A stretch of 64,000 bases of DNA from Pseudomonadota bacterium (GCA_023423975.1 JAFAEO010000083.1:73927-137926); one strand, 5' to 3'. Counted from the stretch's first letter, positions 8,799 to 18,998 are shown. The notes: a model not told the origin generated them from the letters alone. Translations and numbers: made by a program.

Positions 8799-8831
8799 CC
8801 GTTGCAGCCAGGTTCTGGCGTGCCGCAACGG
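8799..8831 (-). terminator. nested hairpin after acnA
   Basis: An outer stem CCGTTGC/GCAACGG encloses an inner stem GCCAG/CTGGC with a 3-base loop. It lies about 60 bases past the acnA stop codon and before the GFA start. No T-run follows, so termination is only a possibility. Confidence 0.35.
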
Positions 8832-8888
8832 TTGCCCCGGCCATCCCGCCCGTCAGAGGGGATAGCCGACGCATGCATGACAGAATAA

Positions 8889-11702
8889 TCAGTCCAGCAA
8901 ACTGCGCAGGACGTATTGCATGATGCCGCCGTGACGGTAGTAGGCTGCCTCGCTGGGCGTATCGATGCGCACAATCGCGTCGAACTGTACGCCATCGGCC
9001 TGGACCCGTACGGTTGTGGGGGTAATGTCCTGGTTCAACGTCACGATACCGGTGATGTCAAAAGTTTCTTTGCCCGTCAGGCCGAGCGTTGCTGCATTTT
9101 GCCCCTCTGGAAACTGCAGCGGCAGCACGCCCATGCCCAGCAAATTCGACCTGTGAATCCGCTCATATGATTCTGCAATCACGGCCCGCACACCCAGCAA
9201 CGCCGTTCCTTTTGCCGCCCAGTCGCGCGACGAACCCGAACCGTACTCCTTGCCGGCAAGAATGACCAGGGGAATGCCTTTGTCTATATAGGATCGCGAC
9301 GCCTCGAAAATGGTCGTCACCGGTTCATCGCTGCGCGTAAAGTCGCGGGTAAAGCCACCTTCGGTGCCCGGCGCAAGTTGATTACGCAGGCGTACGTTGG
9401 CAAATGTGCCGCGGATCATGACTTCATGATTGCCACGCCGCGACCCATACGAGTTGAAGTCTTTGGGATCCACGCCATGCTCGGTGAGGTATGCTGCGGC
9501 CGGCGAGGTTTTAGCAATGGAGCCGGCCGGACTGATATGGTCGGTCGTGACCGAATCACCCAGCATGGCCAGGACCCGCGCCCCCTGAATATCCGAGAGC
9601 GGTTCGGGATGGCGCGCCATATTGTCGAAGTATGGCGGTTTGCGCGCATAGGTAGAGGCCTCGTCCCAGTCGAACCGCTCGCCTTCGGGCGTAGACAAAG
9701 CACGCCAGCGTTCATCGCCGGCAAAGACATCGGCGTAGCCTGCCGTATACATATCGGACATGATGGCGCCATCCACCACTTCCTGTACTTGCGCGGCCGT
9801 TGGCCAAATATCACGCAGGTAAACATCTTGCCCATCGCTGCCCTGTCCCAGCGGCTCGTTAAACAGATCTATATCCATGGTGCCGGCCAGGGCATAAGCC
9901 ACCACCAGCGGCGGCGACATCAGATAGTTCATCTTCACTTCAGCGTGGATGCGGCCTTCAAAATTCCGGTTGCCCGATAGCACCGACACTACAGAGAGAT
10001 CATGATCTGCGATTGCCTGGCTCACTTCGGGTATAAGCGGACCGGAGTTACCGATACACGTTGTGCATCCATACCCCACCAGGTTGAATCCCAAGGCATC
10101 AAGATAGGGGGTCAAACCGGCGCGTTCGTAATAGTCGGTCACCACCCGGGAACCGGGAGCAAGACTGGTCTTGACCCAGGGCTTGCGCTGCAGGCCTTTT
10201 TCAACCGCCCGCTTGGCCAGCATCGCCGCCGCGATCATAACCGTCGGGTTGGACGTGTTGGTACAGGACGTAATGGCAGCAATCACCACCGAGCCATGGT
10301 TGATCTGGCCTTGCGTGCCGTCGCTGAACGTAATGGGAATCGGCGCACGCGCCCCGCCATCGTCGGTTGACGCATGTTCCATATGGTCGGTAGGCAGGGC
10401 CGAGCGTGATTGGGGTTCCTCGTGAGGTGGCGGATCCGATGCGGGAAAAGACTGATCGACGACCTTGTCATACCCTCGCGGTTTCTGTTCCGGTTCTCCA
10501 ATAGTCGAGGCAAGCGCCCCCCGAAATGCCGGTTTCGCATCTGACAACGCTATGCGATCCTGCGGACGCATGGGACCGGCGATAGACGGCACCACCTGTG
10601 ACAAATCCAGCTCCAGCTTTTCTGAATAACGCGGTTCGGCTTGCGGGTCATGCCACAGCCCTTGCGCCTTGGCGTAGGCTTCAACCAGCGCAATCTGCTC
10701 CTGGGAGCGACCCGTGAATGCAAGATAACGCAGCGTTTCTGCATCAATGGGGAAAATGGAAATCGTCGAGCCATATTCCGGGCTCATATTGCCGATGGTC
10801 GCCCGGTTGGCCAGAGGTACAGACGCAACTCCAGGTCCGTAAAACTCAACAAATTTGCCAACAACACGATGCTTGCGCAACATCTCTGTAATCGTCAACA
10901 CCAGGTCGGTGGCAGTCGTTCCCTCCGGTAACGTTCCGGTCAGCTTAAAACCCACAACGCGCGGAATCAGCATGGAAATGGGCTGACCCAGCATGGCCGC
11001 TTCAGCTTCAATGCCGCCCACACCCCACGCAACTACGCCCAGACCGTTGACCATGGGTGTATGGGAATCGGTCCCGACACAGGTATCCGGATAGGCCACT
11101 TTCATGCCATCGTCATCAGCCGTGAAAATAACACGCGACAAGTGTTCCAGGTTGACCTGGTGAACAATGCCGGTGCCCGGGGGCACGACCTTGAAGTCAG
11201 CAAAAGCCTGCTGTCCCCAACGTAAAAACTGGTAGCGTTCCAGGTTGCGTTGATATTCGATCTCTACGTTGCGCTCAAACGCATTGGCCTGCCCGAAAAC
11301 GTCGACAATCACCGAGTGGTCAATGACCAGCTCTACCGGCGCCAGGGGATTGATGCGCTTGGGATCCCCGCCCAGGGCATGCATGGCCTCGCGCATGGCA
11401 GCCAGGTCAACAACCGCAGGCACGCCGGTAAAGTCCTGCAGCACCACGCGCGCCGGGGTAAAGGCAATTTCACGATCTGGTTGGGCCTGCGGATCCCAGT
11501 CGGCAAGCGCGCGAATGTCTGCCGCAGTAATGTCCTTGCCATTTTCGGTACGCAGCAGGTTCTCCAGCAGTATTTTCAGGCCGTAAGGAAGCGAGTCAAC
11601 ATCCAGCCCCTCCTTCTTTAACGCATCAAGCCGGTAGATTCGATATGATTGATCTCCCACTTCGAGTATGCTGCGGGCGCCAAAACTATCCATACTATTC
11701 AT
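8889..11702 (-). CDS. acnA: aconitate hydratase AcnA, with internal insert
   Basis: A TCA-cycle enzyme interconverting citrate and isocitrate with a [4Fe-4S] cluster; about 937 residues, longer than the roughly 890 of E. coli AcnA. The cluster Cys ligands are seen in TSCTNTSNP (near residue 480) and CTTCIGNSG (near 547 and 550). The C-terminal swivelling domain has [17 protein letters not shown] and [15 protein letters not shown]. The ATG at 11702 has AAGGAG nine bases upstream; a longer open frame to 11789 is unsupported. Unusual: around residues 410-460, between the N-terminal half and the first Cys ligand, sits a proline- and charge-rich insert containing [13 protein letters not shown], unlike classical AcnA. 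Confidence 0.95.
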   Translation of the reverse strand: MNSMDSFGARSILEVGDQSYRIYRLDALKKEGLDVDSLPYGLKILLENLLRTENGKDITAADIRALADWDPQAQPDREIAFTPARVVLQDFTGVPAVVDLAAMREAMHALGGDPKRINPLAPVELVIDHSVIVDVFGQANAFERNVEIEYQRNLERYQFLRWGQQAFADFKVVPPGTGIVHQVNLEHLSRVIFTADDDGMKVAYPDTCVGTDSHTPMVNGLGVVAWGVGGIEAEAAMLGQPISMLIPRVVGFKLTGTLPEGTTATDLVLTITEMLRKHRVVGKFVEFYGPGVASVPLANRATIGNMSPEYGSTISIFPIDAETLRYLAFTGRSQEQIALVEAYAKAQGLWHDPQAEPRYSEKLELDLSQVVPSIAGPMRPQDRIALSDAKPAFRGALASTIGEPEQKPRGYDKVVDQSFPASDPPPHEEPQSRSALPTDHMEHASTDDGGARAPIPITFSDGTQGQINHGSVVIAAITSCTNTSNPTVMIAAAMLAKRAVEKGLQRKPWVKTSLAPGSRVVTDYYERAGLTPYLDALGFNLVGYGCTTCIGNSGPLIPEVSQAIADHDLSVVSVLSGNRNFEGRIHAEVKMNYLMSPPLVVAYALAGTMDIDLFNEPLGQGSDGQDVYLRDIWPTAAQVQEVVDGAIMSDMYTAGYADVFAGDERWRALSTPEGERFDWDEASTYARKPPYFDNMARHPEPLSDIQGARVLAMLGDSVTTDHISPAGSIAKTSPAAAYLTEHGVDPKDFNSYGSRRGNHEVMIRGTFANVRLRNQLAPGTEGGFTRDFTRSDEPVTTIFEASRSYIDKGIPLVILAGKEYGSGSSRDWAAKGTALLGVRAVIAESYERIHRSNLLGMGVLPLQFPEGQNAATLGLTGKETFDITGIVTLNQDITPTTVRVQADGVQFDAIVRIDTPSEAAYYRHGGIMQYVLRSLLD

Positions 11703-12477
11703 GACGTTTTTCTCCTTGATCATAAACTTGCCTGGTCTGTGTTCATATCGCAAATGGCAACTACTGCACGATTGGAACTCGGCTACCATTGCCGGTCTGG
11801 TGATACGGACTTACACAAGGGAGGCGTCGGCGGGGCGAACAATTGGTTCGGGCTTGTTGCTATTGCCTATTGACGACCACTGTTGCAAGAGCGCGGACAC
11901 ATGCACTACCTCGGCCTGATACCGACACTTGTATGGCCACTGTCCGAATTGTCGTCATAAAAAACTGATTGAATACTTCCCCTACCAAACCGCCTGTAAA
12001 ACCACAGTTGTTAAGTCACATCTATTAAGTTAGGTCTGCAACGCTGTCTGCCCAAGCAGAAACGCTTTTTTTCCACGTGTCACACGCCGCGCGATGGGTG
12101 CCAACCAGAACGGCACCCCACACAGGGATCATGCCATAACTTGCCAAGCGATACAAACCAGTCTGCCCTTTGGCGCATAATGCATGAAGTTGCTGTCCTT
12201 TTCACCGCGAGTACGGCACAGGCAGATGTCAGATCACAGAGGTGATGATGGGCGTGATGACGGGTGTGATGATCAAACCAGAGAATCAAATGAAGGAGCA
12301 GGCCCAAAATCTGATCAAGAATCACATCAAAGAATCTGATCAGGGATAGATTCAAGCGCAGATGATGGATAAGAAGATGGCGCAGAGTACGGCCCAGACC
12401 AATGATCATGATCCGAAGATAGCAGCCTCGCCCCGGTGGCATTGCGCCAGACTATCCGGGGCGACATAAACAGGCTG
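11703..12477. other. long intergenic region between hmuV and acnA
   Basis: About 775 bases with no convincing gene. It holds the acnA leader and presumed promoter (no clear -35/-10 found), a small hairpin TCTGC-CCAA-GCAGA at about 12049-12062 followed by a T-run on the + strand, and at 12240-12345 an imperfect repetitive patch. In that patch GTGATGA occurs three times within 35 bases and AATCTGATCA occurs twice. A 120-codon minus-strand open frame (12080-12442) crosses the patch and has a low-complexity His/Leu composition, which argues against a real protein. Confidence 0.5.
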
Positions 12478-12479
12478 CT
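12421..12479 (-). terminator. large two-part hairpin at the end of hmuV
   Basis: The outer arms AGCAGCCT (12421-12428) and AGGCTGCT (12472-12479), the middle arms CGCCCCGG (12429-12436) and CCGGGGCG (12456-12463), and the inner TGGC/GCCA form an extended stem starting at the hmuV stop codon. No T-run follows in the direction of transcription, so it may protect the mRNA 3' end or act as a non-classical terminator. Confidence 0.45.
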
Positions 12480-13293
12480 ATTCCCAGACAACCAGCAACT
12501 TGCCTTGCTTGAATGGATGGGGCATGGTCTGGCTGTAGATGCCATACGTTGCGTACAGGTGTTCGCGCGTGAGCACCCGTTCGGGCGTATCACAAATGAC
12601 CAGCTCGCCGTCGGCCAGCAGCGCAATGCGATCACAATACTGCGCGGCCAGATTAATATCATGGACAATCACCATCACGCCCACTTCATCCTTGTGCGCC
12701 AGATCCGACACAATGCGGAAAAACGCATGCTGATGCTTTGGATCCAGGGCCGAAGTGGGTTCATCCATCAGCAAATACCGCGTCTGGCCATCATGGCGCC
12801 GGGCCAGCAATTGGACCAGCACCCGCGCAAACTGTACACGTTGTTTTTCACCGCCAGAAAGCGTTACCCATGATCGGTCAAGCAGGTCCCGCACGCCTGC
12901 GGTCTGCGCCGCGTGCTGCAACAATGCATTTGCCTCGCCAGGGTCCAGTTCCGGAAACGGGTACAGACCCATCTGAATAATTTCCTGGATACCCAGATCA
13001 AAGGTCAGACCGCTGCCCTGGGGCAGCACAGCTCGCTGGCGCGCCTGCTCCCGTGCCGACTGCGCGGTGGCCTCATGCCCGTTGATGTAAATGGTGCCGG
13101 TGTCGTGCGTGCGAACCTCCTGACTTTCCTGCGCCAGGATGGACAACAATGTGGATTTGCCGGCGCCATTGGCGCCCAGCAGCGCCAGCACTTCGCCTCG
13201 TCTTATTTCAATTGAAATGTCACGCAGTACCTGGCGCTGACCGCGTGTTGCGCAGATGTCGCTGCCGCGCATGCATTGCTCCATCACGGTCAT
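12478..13293 (-). CDS. hmuV: heme ABC transporter ATP-binding protein HmuV
   Basis: The ATPase of the heme importer, 271 residues, powering transport of heme from the periplasm through HmuU. Walker A GANGAGKST, ABC signature LSGGEKQRVQ and Walker B YLLMDEPTSALD are all intact. The ATG at 13293 overlaps the hmuU stop (ATGA); a longer frame to 13488 lies within hmuU and is rejected. It is the last gene of hmuRSTUV, the same order as Bordetella bhuRSTUV and Yersinia hmuRSTUV. Confidence 0.95.
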   Translation of the reverse strand: MTVMEQCMRGSDICATRGQRQVLRDISIEIRRGEVLALLGANGAGKSTLLSILAQESQEVRTHDTGTIYINGHEATAQSAREQARQRAVLPQGSGLTFDLGIQEIIQMGLYPFPELDPGEANALLQHAAQTAGVRDLLDRSWVTLSGGEKQRVQFARVLVQLLARRHDGQTRYLLMDEPTSALDPKHQHAFFRIVSDLAHKDEVGVMVIVHDINLAAQYCDRIALLADGELVICDTPERVLTREHLYATYGIYSQTMPHPFKQGKLLVVWE

Positions 13294-14300
13294 CGCATAT
13301 TCCTTTTTACCAGCAGCCAGAGAAAGAACGGGCCGCCGATCAGGCTGGTTACCAGGCCGATGGGCAGTTCCGCCGGAATGACAACCACGCGCGCCAGCCA
13401 GTCTGCCAGCACCAGAGCCAGGGCACCGCCGGCCATGGAGGCTGGCAACAGATGACGATGATTCGCGCCCATGATCATGCGTAGACAATGCGGCACCACC
13501 AGTCCGACAAAGCCTATGCCACCGGTCACAGCCACCAGTGGACCAACCAGCAGCGCAATGCCGACGATCAGGCGGCGGCGCAGGTGCTTCATGGAAAATC
13601 CCAAATGTGATACTTCGCGCTCACCAAGCAGCAATGCATTAAGCGCGCGCCATTCCCGGCACAACAGCACACAGATAAGCAGTGTCCACGGGCCGAGAAA
13701 AGCGATGGTGCGCCAGTTCGCAGACGCCAGGCTGCCCATGCCCCAGAAGGTCAGATCACGCAACTGGGTGTCTGTCGCAATATAGGTAAGCAAGCCAATC
13801 AAGCTGCCTGAAATGGCATTGATGGCAATACCAGCCAGCAGCAGTCCGGCCACACCGGCATAACGTCGCCCAACCAGATACGCCAGCCAGGTACTGAGCA
13901 GACTCCCCGCGAACGCAGCAAAGGAAATGACCCAGAAACCTGCCGCAGTAAGCACAATTGCCGAGACCGCACCCAGCGCCGCGCCGGCCGAGACGCCGAT
14001 CAGACCGGGCTCGGCCAGCGGATTGCGAAACAGCGCCTGCATGACAACGCCTGACAATGCCAGCGCCGCGCCCGTGACAATACCGAAGACGACCCGCGGC
14101 AGCCGGATATCCAGAAAGATCTGGCGCAGCAACTGGGTTTCATCCCCCTGCCCACCCGTGAGCACCGGCCACCATTGATGCACGGGAATAACCACCGCCC
14201 CGCTGACGCTGCCCAATATAGTGGCTGCCAGCAATATGAGCAGCAGAATGGTAAAGGATTTTCTGACCCTGCCCTGACCTGGCGCAGCGTTAATTTGCAT
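13290..14300 (-). CDS. hmuU: heme ABC transporter permease HmuU
   Basis: A 336-residue FecCD-family permease with about ten membrane helices. Family hallmarks are seen: RLPRVVFGIVTGAALALSGVVMQALFRNPLAEPGLIGVSAGA near the N-terminus and GFVGLVVPHCLRMIMGANHRHLLPASMAGGA in the cytoplasmic coupling loop region. It forms the inner-membrane channel for heme with HmuV. Its start overlaps the end of hmuT by 11 bases and its end overlaps hmuV by 4. Confidence 0.95.
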   Translation of the reverse strand: MQINAAPGQGRVRKSFTILLLILLAATILGSVSGAVVIPVHQWWPVLTGGQGDETQLLRQIFLDIRLPRVVFGIVTGAALALSGVVMQALFRNPLAEPGLIGVSAGAALGAVSAIVLTAAGFWVISFAAFAGSLLSTWLAYLVGRRYAGVAGLLLAGIAINAISGSLIGLLTYIATDTQLRDLTFWGMGSLASANWRTIAFLGPWTLLICVLLCREWRALNALLLGEREVSHLGFSMKHLRRRLIVGIALLVGPLVAVTGGIGFVGLVVPHCLRMIMGANHRHLLPASMAGGALALVLADWLARVVVIPAELPIGLVTSLIGGPFFLWLLVKRNMR

Positions 14301-15135
14301 AGCCGGCAGCAGCCTTCAATTGCGAGATCGCCAGACCTACCCGTGGCCCCATGCCTAACGCAAGCAAATCATCCATGACCACAATGCGATTATTTTTTAC
14401 CGCAGGCGTAAATGCGATGGCCGGGTCCGACTTGAATTTATCAATGCCGCCAGCCGCTTGCAACGAACCGTTGGTAACGATGATCATTTCCGGCTTCAGC
14501 GCCAGCAAGCTCTCTGCAGAGACTGGTTTATAGCCGCGCTGCGACTTGAGTACATTCTGCAGGCCTGCCATTTCCATAATTGCGCTGGCCGTAGTGTCGC
14601 CGCCGGCCATTAACTTGGACCCGGTGCGATTCAGAATCAGCACGGTGCGCAGGCTCTCGCTGGGCCTGGCCTGCGCCTGCTTCACATTCGCCTGAATCTC
14701 GGCGGCAAGCGCCTTGCCTTTGTCCGGTACATTCAGGGCCTGGGCAATTTGCTCGATCCGCTCGTACAAAGAATCAACCGTCGGTTTATCTGAGACAGTT
14801 ACCACTTGGACGCCTACCGACCGGACTTTCTCCAGCGAGACGGCGGGGCCTGCATTCTCAGAGGCAATAACAAGATCGGGCTTGAGCGACAGCACACCTT
14901 CTGCAGGCACGGCGCGATAATAGCCCACGCGCGGCAATTTGGTGGCTGCCTCGGGATACAGGCTGGACTGGTCATCGGCGACCAGCTTATGCTGCATTTG
15001 CAGATCGTAAATGATTTCCGTCACCGTGCCGCCCAGTGAGACAATTCGCTGAGCCTGCTGCGCGCTGGCGCTGCCACAGAACAAACTCGCAGCAGCCAGT
15101 ATGGCAAGGCAACGGGTAACGGCATTTCGTTTCAT
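14290..15135 (-). CDS. hmuT: periplasmic heme-binding protein HmuT
   Basis: A 281-residue class III (BtuF-like) substrate-binding protein that carries heme from the outer-membrane receptor to HmuUV. It has a signal peptide (MKRNAVTRC, hydrophobic core, cleavage after SASA) and the typical first strand RIVSLGGTVTEIIYDL. Next comes YYRAVPAEGVLSLKPDLVIA, which contains the Tyr that coordinates heme iron in this family. The ATG at 15135 was chosen because it opens the signal peptide; an ATG at 15165 would add ten residues. It follows hmuS by 34 bases. Confidence 0.93.
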   Translation of the reverse strand: MKRNAVTRCLAILAAASLFCGSASAQQAQRIVSLGGTVTEIIYDLQMQHKLVADDQSSLYPEAATKLPRVGYYRAVPAEGVLSLKPDLVIASENAGPAVSLEKVRSVGVQVVTVSDKPTVDSLYERIEQIAQALNVPDKGKALAAEIQANVKQAQARPSESLRTVLILNRTGSKLMAGGDTTASAIMEMAGLQNVLKSQRGYKPVSAESLLALKPEMIIVTNGSLQAAGGIDKFKSDPAIAFTPAVKNNRIVVMDDLLALGMGPRVGLAISQLKAAAGYAN

Positions 15136-15169
15136 TGGGTGATTCCGTTTTGTCGATTCGGTCATGCCA

Positions 15170-16207
15170 TCAGGCAGCCAGCGGTTGCTTGCAAAGCGAT
15201 TCAAGCAGCTCGCGCCATTGCCTGATCTCCGGTACGCCGGGCTTGCGCGCGCCGAAGAATTGCACAATTTGTTCTCCATCTTCGGAAAACCCTTCCAGCG
15301 AGGTCACCCAGCCGTCTTCGGTGGGCTTGTTCACAATCCAGGTGCTGTGGATGGCCGTGGTATTCAGATGCAGATTGAATTTCGGATCCAGAATATTGAA
15401 CCAGGGACCGGTACGCATGAGTTTTTTGACCGGGCCCGAGTGAATCTGGATCATGCCTTTATTGCCCACAAAGCACATAATGGGCAGATCCGATTCGGCC
15501 GCTTTCTGCAGCATGACTTCGATGGCATCATTGTCTACGCGCTGCGCCAGATCTTCGCCAGCGTTCTCCAGCACTTGCACACGAGGCAGATTCCATTTTT
15601 TTAGCAGGCCGGCAAAGTCGTGCGTATCGGTCATGCCCAGCCAGTCTTGGCGCAAAAGTTCAGGCACTTCGCTGGCATAGGCCTTTGGCGCTGCAGGTGT
15701 CCGGTCAAGCGGTGCTGGCTCCTGATCGGCGGCGCGAAACTTTTCAACCAGCGCATCATATGCCGCCATGTCCGAATTTTCGGTGCAATACACCTTGTGC
15801 AGCGCCATGCCTGCGCCATCAAAAAACTGGACGCTCTTGCGGCCATTCTGAGTCACGGCCCAGGCATATTTCCAGCTGGAGAAAAACACCCGTAAGTCAA
15901 GATCGGCACCCAATACCAGGCCGACCGGGCCATGGCCAACCTTAACCGATTCATACCGCCCGTGGCGTTCATGAACACACCATTCATTGCGCGTCAGCAG
16001 CATGACTTCGCCCAGCGTTTGCAGCTCCTTGAAAATGATCTGCGCCGACCCTTCCAGCAGAGTCGCGTCTATATCGCCACATTGGGCGGCAACCAGTTCC
16101 ATTTCACTGACGCCCAGCTTTTCTGCCGCATTGCGTACGCGCATTTTGGGTTCATCCTGCAATAATGCATCGTAACGGGCTTTCAAATCAGTGCTCTGTT
16201 GTGTCAT
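15170..16207 (-). CDS. hmuS: hemin-degrading factor HmuS (ChuS/HemS family)
   Basis: A 345-residue cytoplasmic protein with two tandem HemS/ChuS half-domains (about residues 30-160 and 200-340). ChuS-type proteins bind heme and open the porphyrin ring to release iron. The second half contains GNKGMIQIHSGPV and the first GRYESVKVGHGPVG, the pseudo-repeat typical of the family. The ATG at 16207 follows AAGAGAGAT; the longer frame to 16468 overlaps hmuR and is rejected. It lies second in the operon, 80 bases after hmuR. Confidence 0.94.
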   Translation of the reverse strand: MTQQSTDLKARYDALLQDEPKMRVRNAAEKLGVSEMELVAAQCGDIDATLLEGSAQIIFKELQTLGEVMLLTRNEWCVHERHGRYESVKVGHGPVGLVLGADLDLRVFFSSWKYAWAVTQNGRKSVQFFDGAGMALHKVYCTENSDMAAYDALVEKFRAADQEPAPLDRTPAAPKAYASEVPELLRQDWLGMTDTHDFAGLLKKWNLPRVQVLENAGEDLAQRVDNDAIEVMLQKAAESDLPIMCFVGNKGMIQIHSGPVKKLMRTGPWFNILDPKFNLHLNTTAIHSTWIVNKPTEDGWVTSLEGFSEDGEQIVQFFGARKPGVPEIRQWRELLESLCKQPLAA

Positions 16208-16287
16208 GGATATCTCTCTTATAGTAGCTAAACGGTTTTGACCGGGCGATCTTGCGACGGCCCGGCCAGTCTCAAAATTTTTGTCGG

Positions 16288-18603
16288 TCAATATTGATAG
16301 CTGACTGACACCCGCACATAGCGGCCTGCTTCGGAATAATAATCTACCGGACGAGCGATGGCGGTTGGGCCTGCGGTAGGCACGTTCAGCGCATTCCAGT
16401 ATTTCTTGTCGAACAAATTGACCACGCTGAGCTGGAACTTGACGCCCTTCAAACCGGCCGGCGCCCACCAGCCGTGTACATCAAGCGTACCATAACCGGG
16501 GGCCTGAAAATCCGCATTTGGGGCACCTGCGGCAGCTTCCGGATACTGCACTTTATCGCGTTTGTTTGCCAGTGTCCATACTGTCTCCGCCCCCCACTGC
16601 GGCGTTCTGTAGCCCAGTGTCAGCGTGCCTTTGAGCGGTGCAACCGAATTCAGATGCTGACCGGTTTCCAGGTCTTTGCCAACCGTCCATGCCACCGTCG
16701 CGCGGGTATACAAGTTGTCGTTAATATTCCAGTAGCCCATGGCTTCTGCGCCATAAATCCGAACGCGATCGCGATTGGCGTAAGTGGTCACACCATTCGG
16801 ATACAGACCCTGCTGCATCATGGCATAGAACGGAGAATCGGGACTGACTGGAACGTCGTTGTCGATGAAATCTTTGTAGCGCGTCTCAAATATATTCAAA
16901 GAACCGCCAACAATCTGCCCCCGGGCCTGAAAGCCCAGTTCCCAGCCGCGGCTGCGCTCGGCCTTCAGATTGGGATCGCCTTTACGCATGTAGTTGGCGG
17001 CAGACCCATACTGCAAAAAGAGCTCCGGTGCCGTGGGCGCCCGGTAGCCGTAACCATAGCGTGCTGTCACACGATAGATATCAGACGCGTTCCAGGCAAA
17101 CTCAAGCGATGGGGAAACCTGATTGCCGCTGCGATTGCGCAGCTCACTTTCATAGCCGTTCTGGTTGGAGGCAAAACCGCCACCGGTCTGCGGTTTGCGC
17201 GACCAGCCATCGTAACGCAGGGCCGGGGTCAGTTCGAACTGGCCGTCGTTCCATATGAACGCATGGCTGGCAAACAGCGACCAGTCGCGGCTTTTGACTT
17301 CGGGCGTATCGCCCTGGTTGGAATGCAGGAAGTCGCAGGTGCGCGGCCCCATGGGCGCAGGCAGCCCGGCGGGAACGACAGGACAATTATCTACCCCGGC
17401 CGAGTACTGTTCATAGGTGTCATCAGCAAAAGTGCCGGCCACGGTCCAGTGACCGCGCAACGCGGCATCGCCCCAATAGCCGCCCGCACTCAGATTGAGG
17501 CCCCAGCCTTTCTGTTCAATACTGTTATTGCGCTCATACAGGCCGCTGGGATAGCCATACATAAACGGGTCGCCCGGTATATTTGCGCGAGCATCTTTCT
17601 TACGGAAGGCATGCTGATTATTGTCCAGCCGGGTCTTGCTCCAGTACAGCTGGACGCCGGCCTGATCCAATGCGGAATAGGCCTGTGTGGATTGATAGTT
17701 GTAATCGACCCATATACGATCTCGTTTCAGGCGCTCAGTCAGTTGGTTATTGCCAATCGCATAGGTAGAGGTGTTTTGCTCATGCTGTAGATCGATATCG
17801 CGGTCCAGCCTGAAGGTGCTCGCTCCCAGGCCAAGCGTGTGGCCAGGCGCCAATTCATGCTCAAGCCGCAACCCTACGTTCTTGCTGGTATAGTCAGCAG
17901 GATTCATTTTGGTGCGCGCCGCGCCGTAACCGCCGATATCGCCGCCATTCTTTTCTTCGCTACCGGTACGAATGCCGTACTGAATCAGCATTTTGGTTGA
18001 GGCCCCCAGCCGGGCTGCAAATGCCATGTCGCCACCAATGCTGTCATCCAGGCCATCATGCGTGCCCTTGACCAGCAAACCGATATTTTTGCCCTCTGTC
18101 AGCAAATCGTCGGGACGCAGTCCGCGCAGCATAACCGTACCCGTCAGGGCAGCAGCATTGCCGGCACCGGCGCCACGCACCACATCAACAGCCGACAGCG
18201 TATTGAAATTAATCGTTTCCATGCCGCCTTTTACGCCGCGGCTGCCATCATTCAACCATGGTAGCGGAATACCGTCTTCCAGAATCTGGACCCGATTGCC
18301 ATCAAGGCCCCGCATATTGACGCTTTTATCGCTGCGATTGAAATCCAGCCCAGGAATCAATCGTCCCAGATCAGACCAGTTCTGAACCTGCCTGTCGGCA
18401 ATCTCGGCCGCGCTGGTGGAGGTCTCCCAACTGGCGGCAGCAGCCTCTGTCTGCGCGTGGACCGCGCCCAGCTTCGGGATGGCCGGATTCGATGACGCAA
18501 CCGCGTTACCGCTCCCACTCGTGGCCTGTCCATAGGCAACGCCGGTACACAGCAGCGATGCAAGTAGCGTCAGGCGAAAGGATGGGAAAGAGGCTGTTTT
18601 CAT
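16288..18603 (-). CDS. hmuR: TonB-dependent heme/hemoglobin receptor HmuR
   Basis: A 771-residue outer-membrane receptor with a signal peptide ending at about residue 25 (VAYG-Q), a plug domain (NMRGLDGNRVQILEDGIPLPW, RGAGAGNAALTG-like) and a 22-strand barrel closing with the aromatic terminus VSYQY. The segment YGYGYRAPTAPELF is the receptor-family FRAP/PEL-type heme motif region expected in HmuR/BhuR. It imports heme, or strips it from hemoproteins, using TonB-ExbBD energy. Immediately upstream is a strong sigma-70 promoter covered by a Fur-type palindrome, so the operon is predicted to be iron-repressed. No hurIR sigma/anti-sigma pair is present upstream, unlike Bordetella bhu. Confidence 0.94.
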   Translation of the reverse strand: MKTASFPSFRLTLLASLLCTGVAYGQATSGSGNAVASSNPAIPKLGAVHAQTEAAAASWETSTSAAEIADRQVQNWSDLGRLIPGLDFNRSDKSVNMRGLDGNRVQILEDGIPLPWLNDGSRGVKGGMETINFNTLSAVDVVRGAGAGNAAALTGTVMLRGLRPDDLLTEGKNIGLLVKGTHDGLDDSIGGDMAFAARLGASTKMLIQYGIRTGSEEKNGGDIGGYGAARTKMNPADYTSKNVGLRLEHELAPGHTLGLGASTFRLDRDIDLQHEQNTSTYAIGNNQLTERLKRDRIWVDYNYQSTQAYSALDQAGVQLYWSKTRLDNNQHAFRKKDARANIPGDPFMYGYPSGLYERNNSIEQKGWGLNLSAGGYWGDAALRGHWTVAGTFADDTYEQYSAGVDNCPVVPAGLPAPMGPRTCDFLHSNQGDTPEVKSRDWSLFASHAFIWNDGQFELTPALRYDGWSRKPQTGGGFASNQNGYESELRNRSGNQVSPSLEFAWNASDIYRVTARYGYGYRAPTAPELFLQYGSAANYMRKGDPNLKAERSRGWELGFQARGQIVGGSLNIFETRYKDFIDNDVPVSPDSPFYAMMQQGLYPNGVTTYANRDRVRIYGAEAMGYWNINDNLYTRATVAWTVGKDLETGQHLNSVAPLKGTLTLGYRTPQWGAETVWTLANKRDKVQYPEAAAGAPNADFQAPGYGTLDVHGWWAPAGLKGVKFQLSVVNLFDKKYWNALNVPTAGPTAIARPVDYYSEAGRYVRVSVSYQY

Positions 18604-18998
18604 AGTTGAAGGATAAGTAGTAAAGAAGATCTCGGCATACCGAATGTGCCAAGCCAGAAACCTGACGCCGGAGATACATGTTGAAATAACTGAAACTGAA
18701 TAATACTATGAATGATAATGGTTATCAATATTATTATTGTTAAAAAGACGATCATTGCTTTATCGGGCCTTAATCGTCCCCCCAGCGCCGGCCCCATAAG
18801 CCACGCAGAAAAATGCCGAAAAAATGCGCGACAATAAGTATGCGTCGGCCAGATCAGAATGGGAGTTGCGCGTATATGTTTATCTTCATCGCCTGTGATC
18901 CCGTTCCCCTGATCGACAGAAAACAACAGCTTCGCTTTTATATTGTCATTGCGCAAAAGCGCCCAATATATGAATATATTGATAATCTGGAGCTGATC
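18604..18998. other. divergent control region of hmuR and the pirin gene
   Basis: A 395-base gap between divergent genes. The left part holds the hmuR promoter and Fur-type site. The right part is AT-rich near the pirin gene (ATATATGAATATATTGATAATC at 18966-18987), with TATATT-type sequences that could be its promoter. Open frames here are unconvincing. Confidence 0.5.
18700..18728 (-). promoter_or_regulatory. hmuR promoter overlapped by a Fur box
   Basis: Reading the minus strand: -35 TTGATA (18723-18728), a 17-base spacer and -10 TATTAT (18700-18705). The palindrome TGATAAT-G-GTTATCA at 18713-18727 fits the Fur 7-1-7 pattern with one mismatch and covers the spacer and -35 element. Predicted: repressed by Fe-Fur, open under iron limitation. 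Confidence 0.8.

Noticed and set aside
12080..12442. 120-codon minus-strand open frame rich in His and Leu
   Set aside because: It is produced by the repetitive patch at 12240-12345, has no ribosome site and runs through the hmuV 3' hairpin.
16474..17790. 438-codon plus-strand open frame
   Set aside because: It lies entirely antisense to hmuR, whose motifs and signal peptide are clear; no domain is recognisable in the antisense reading.
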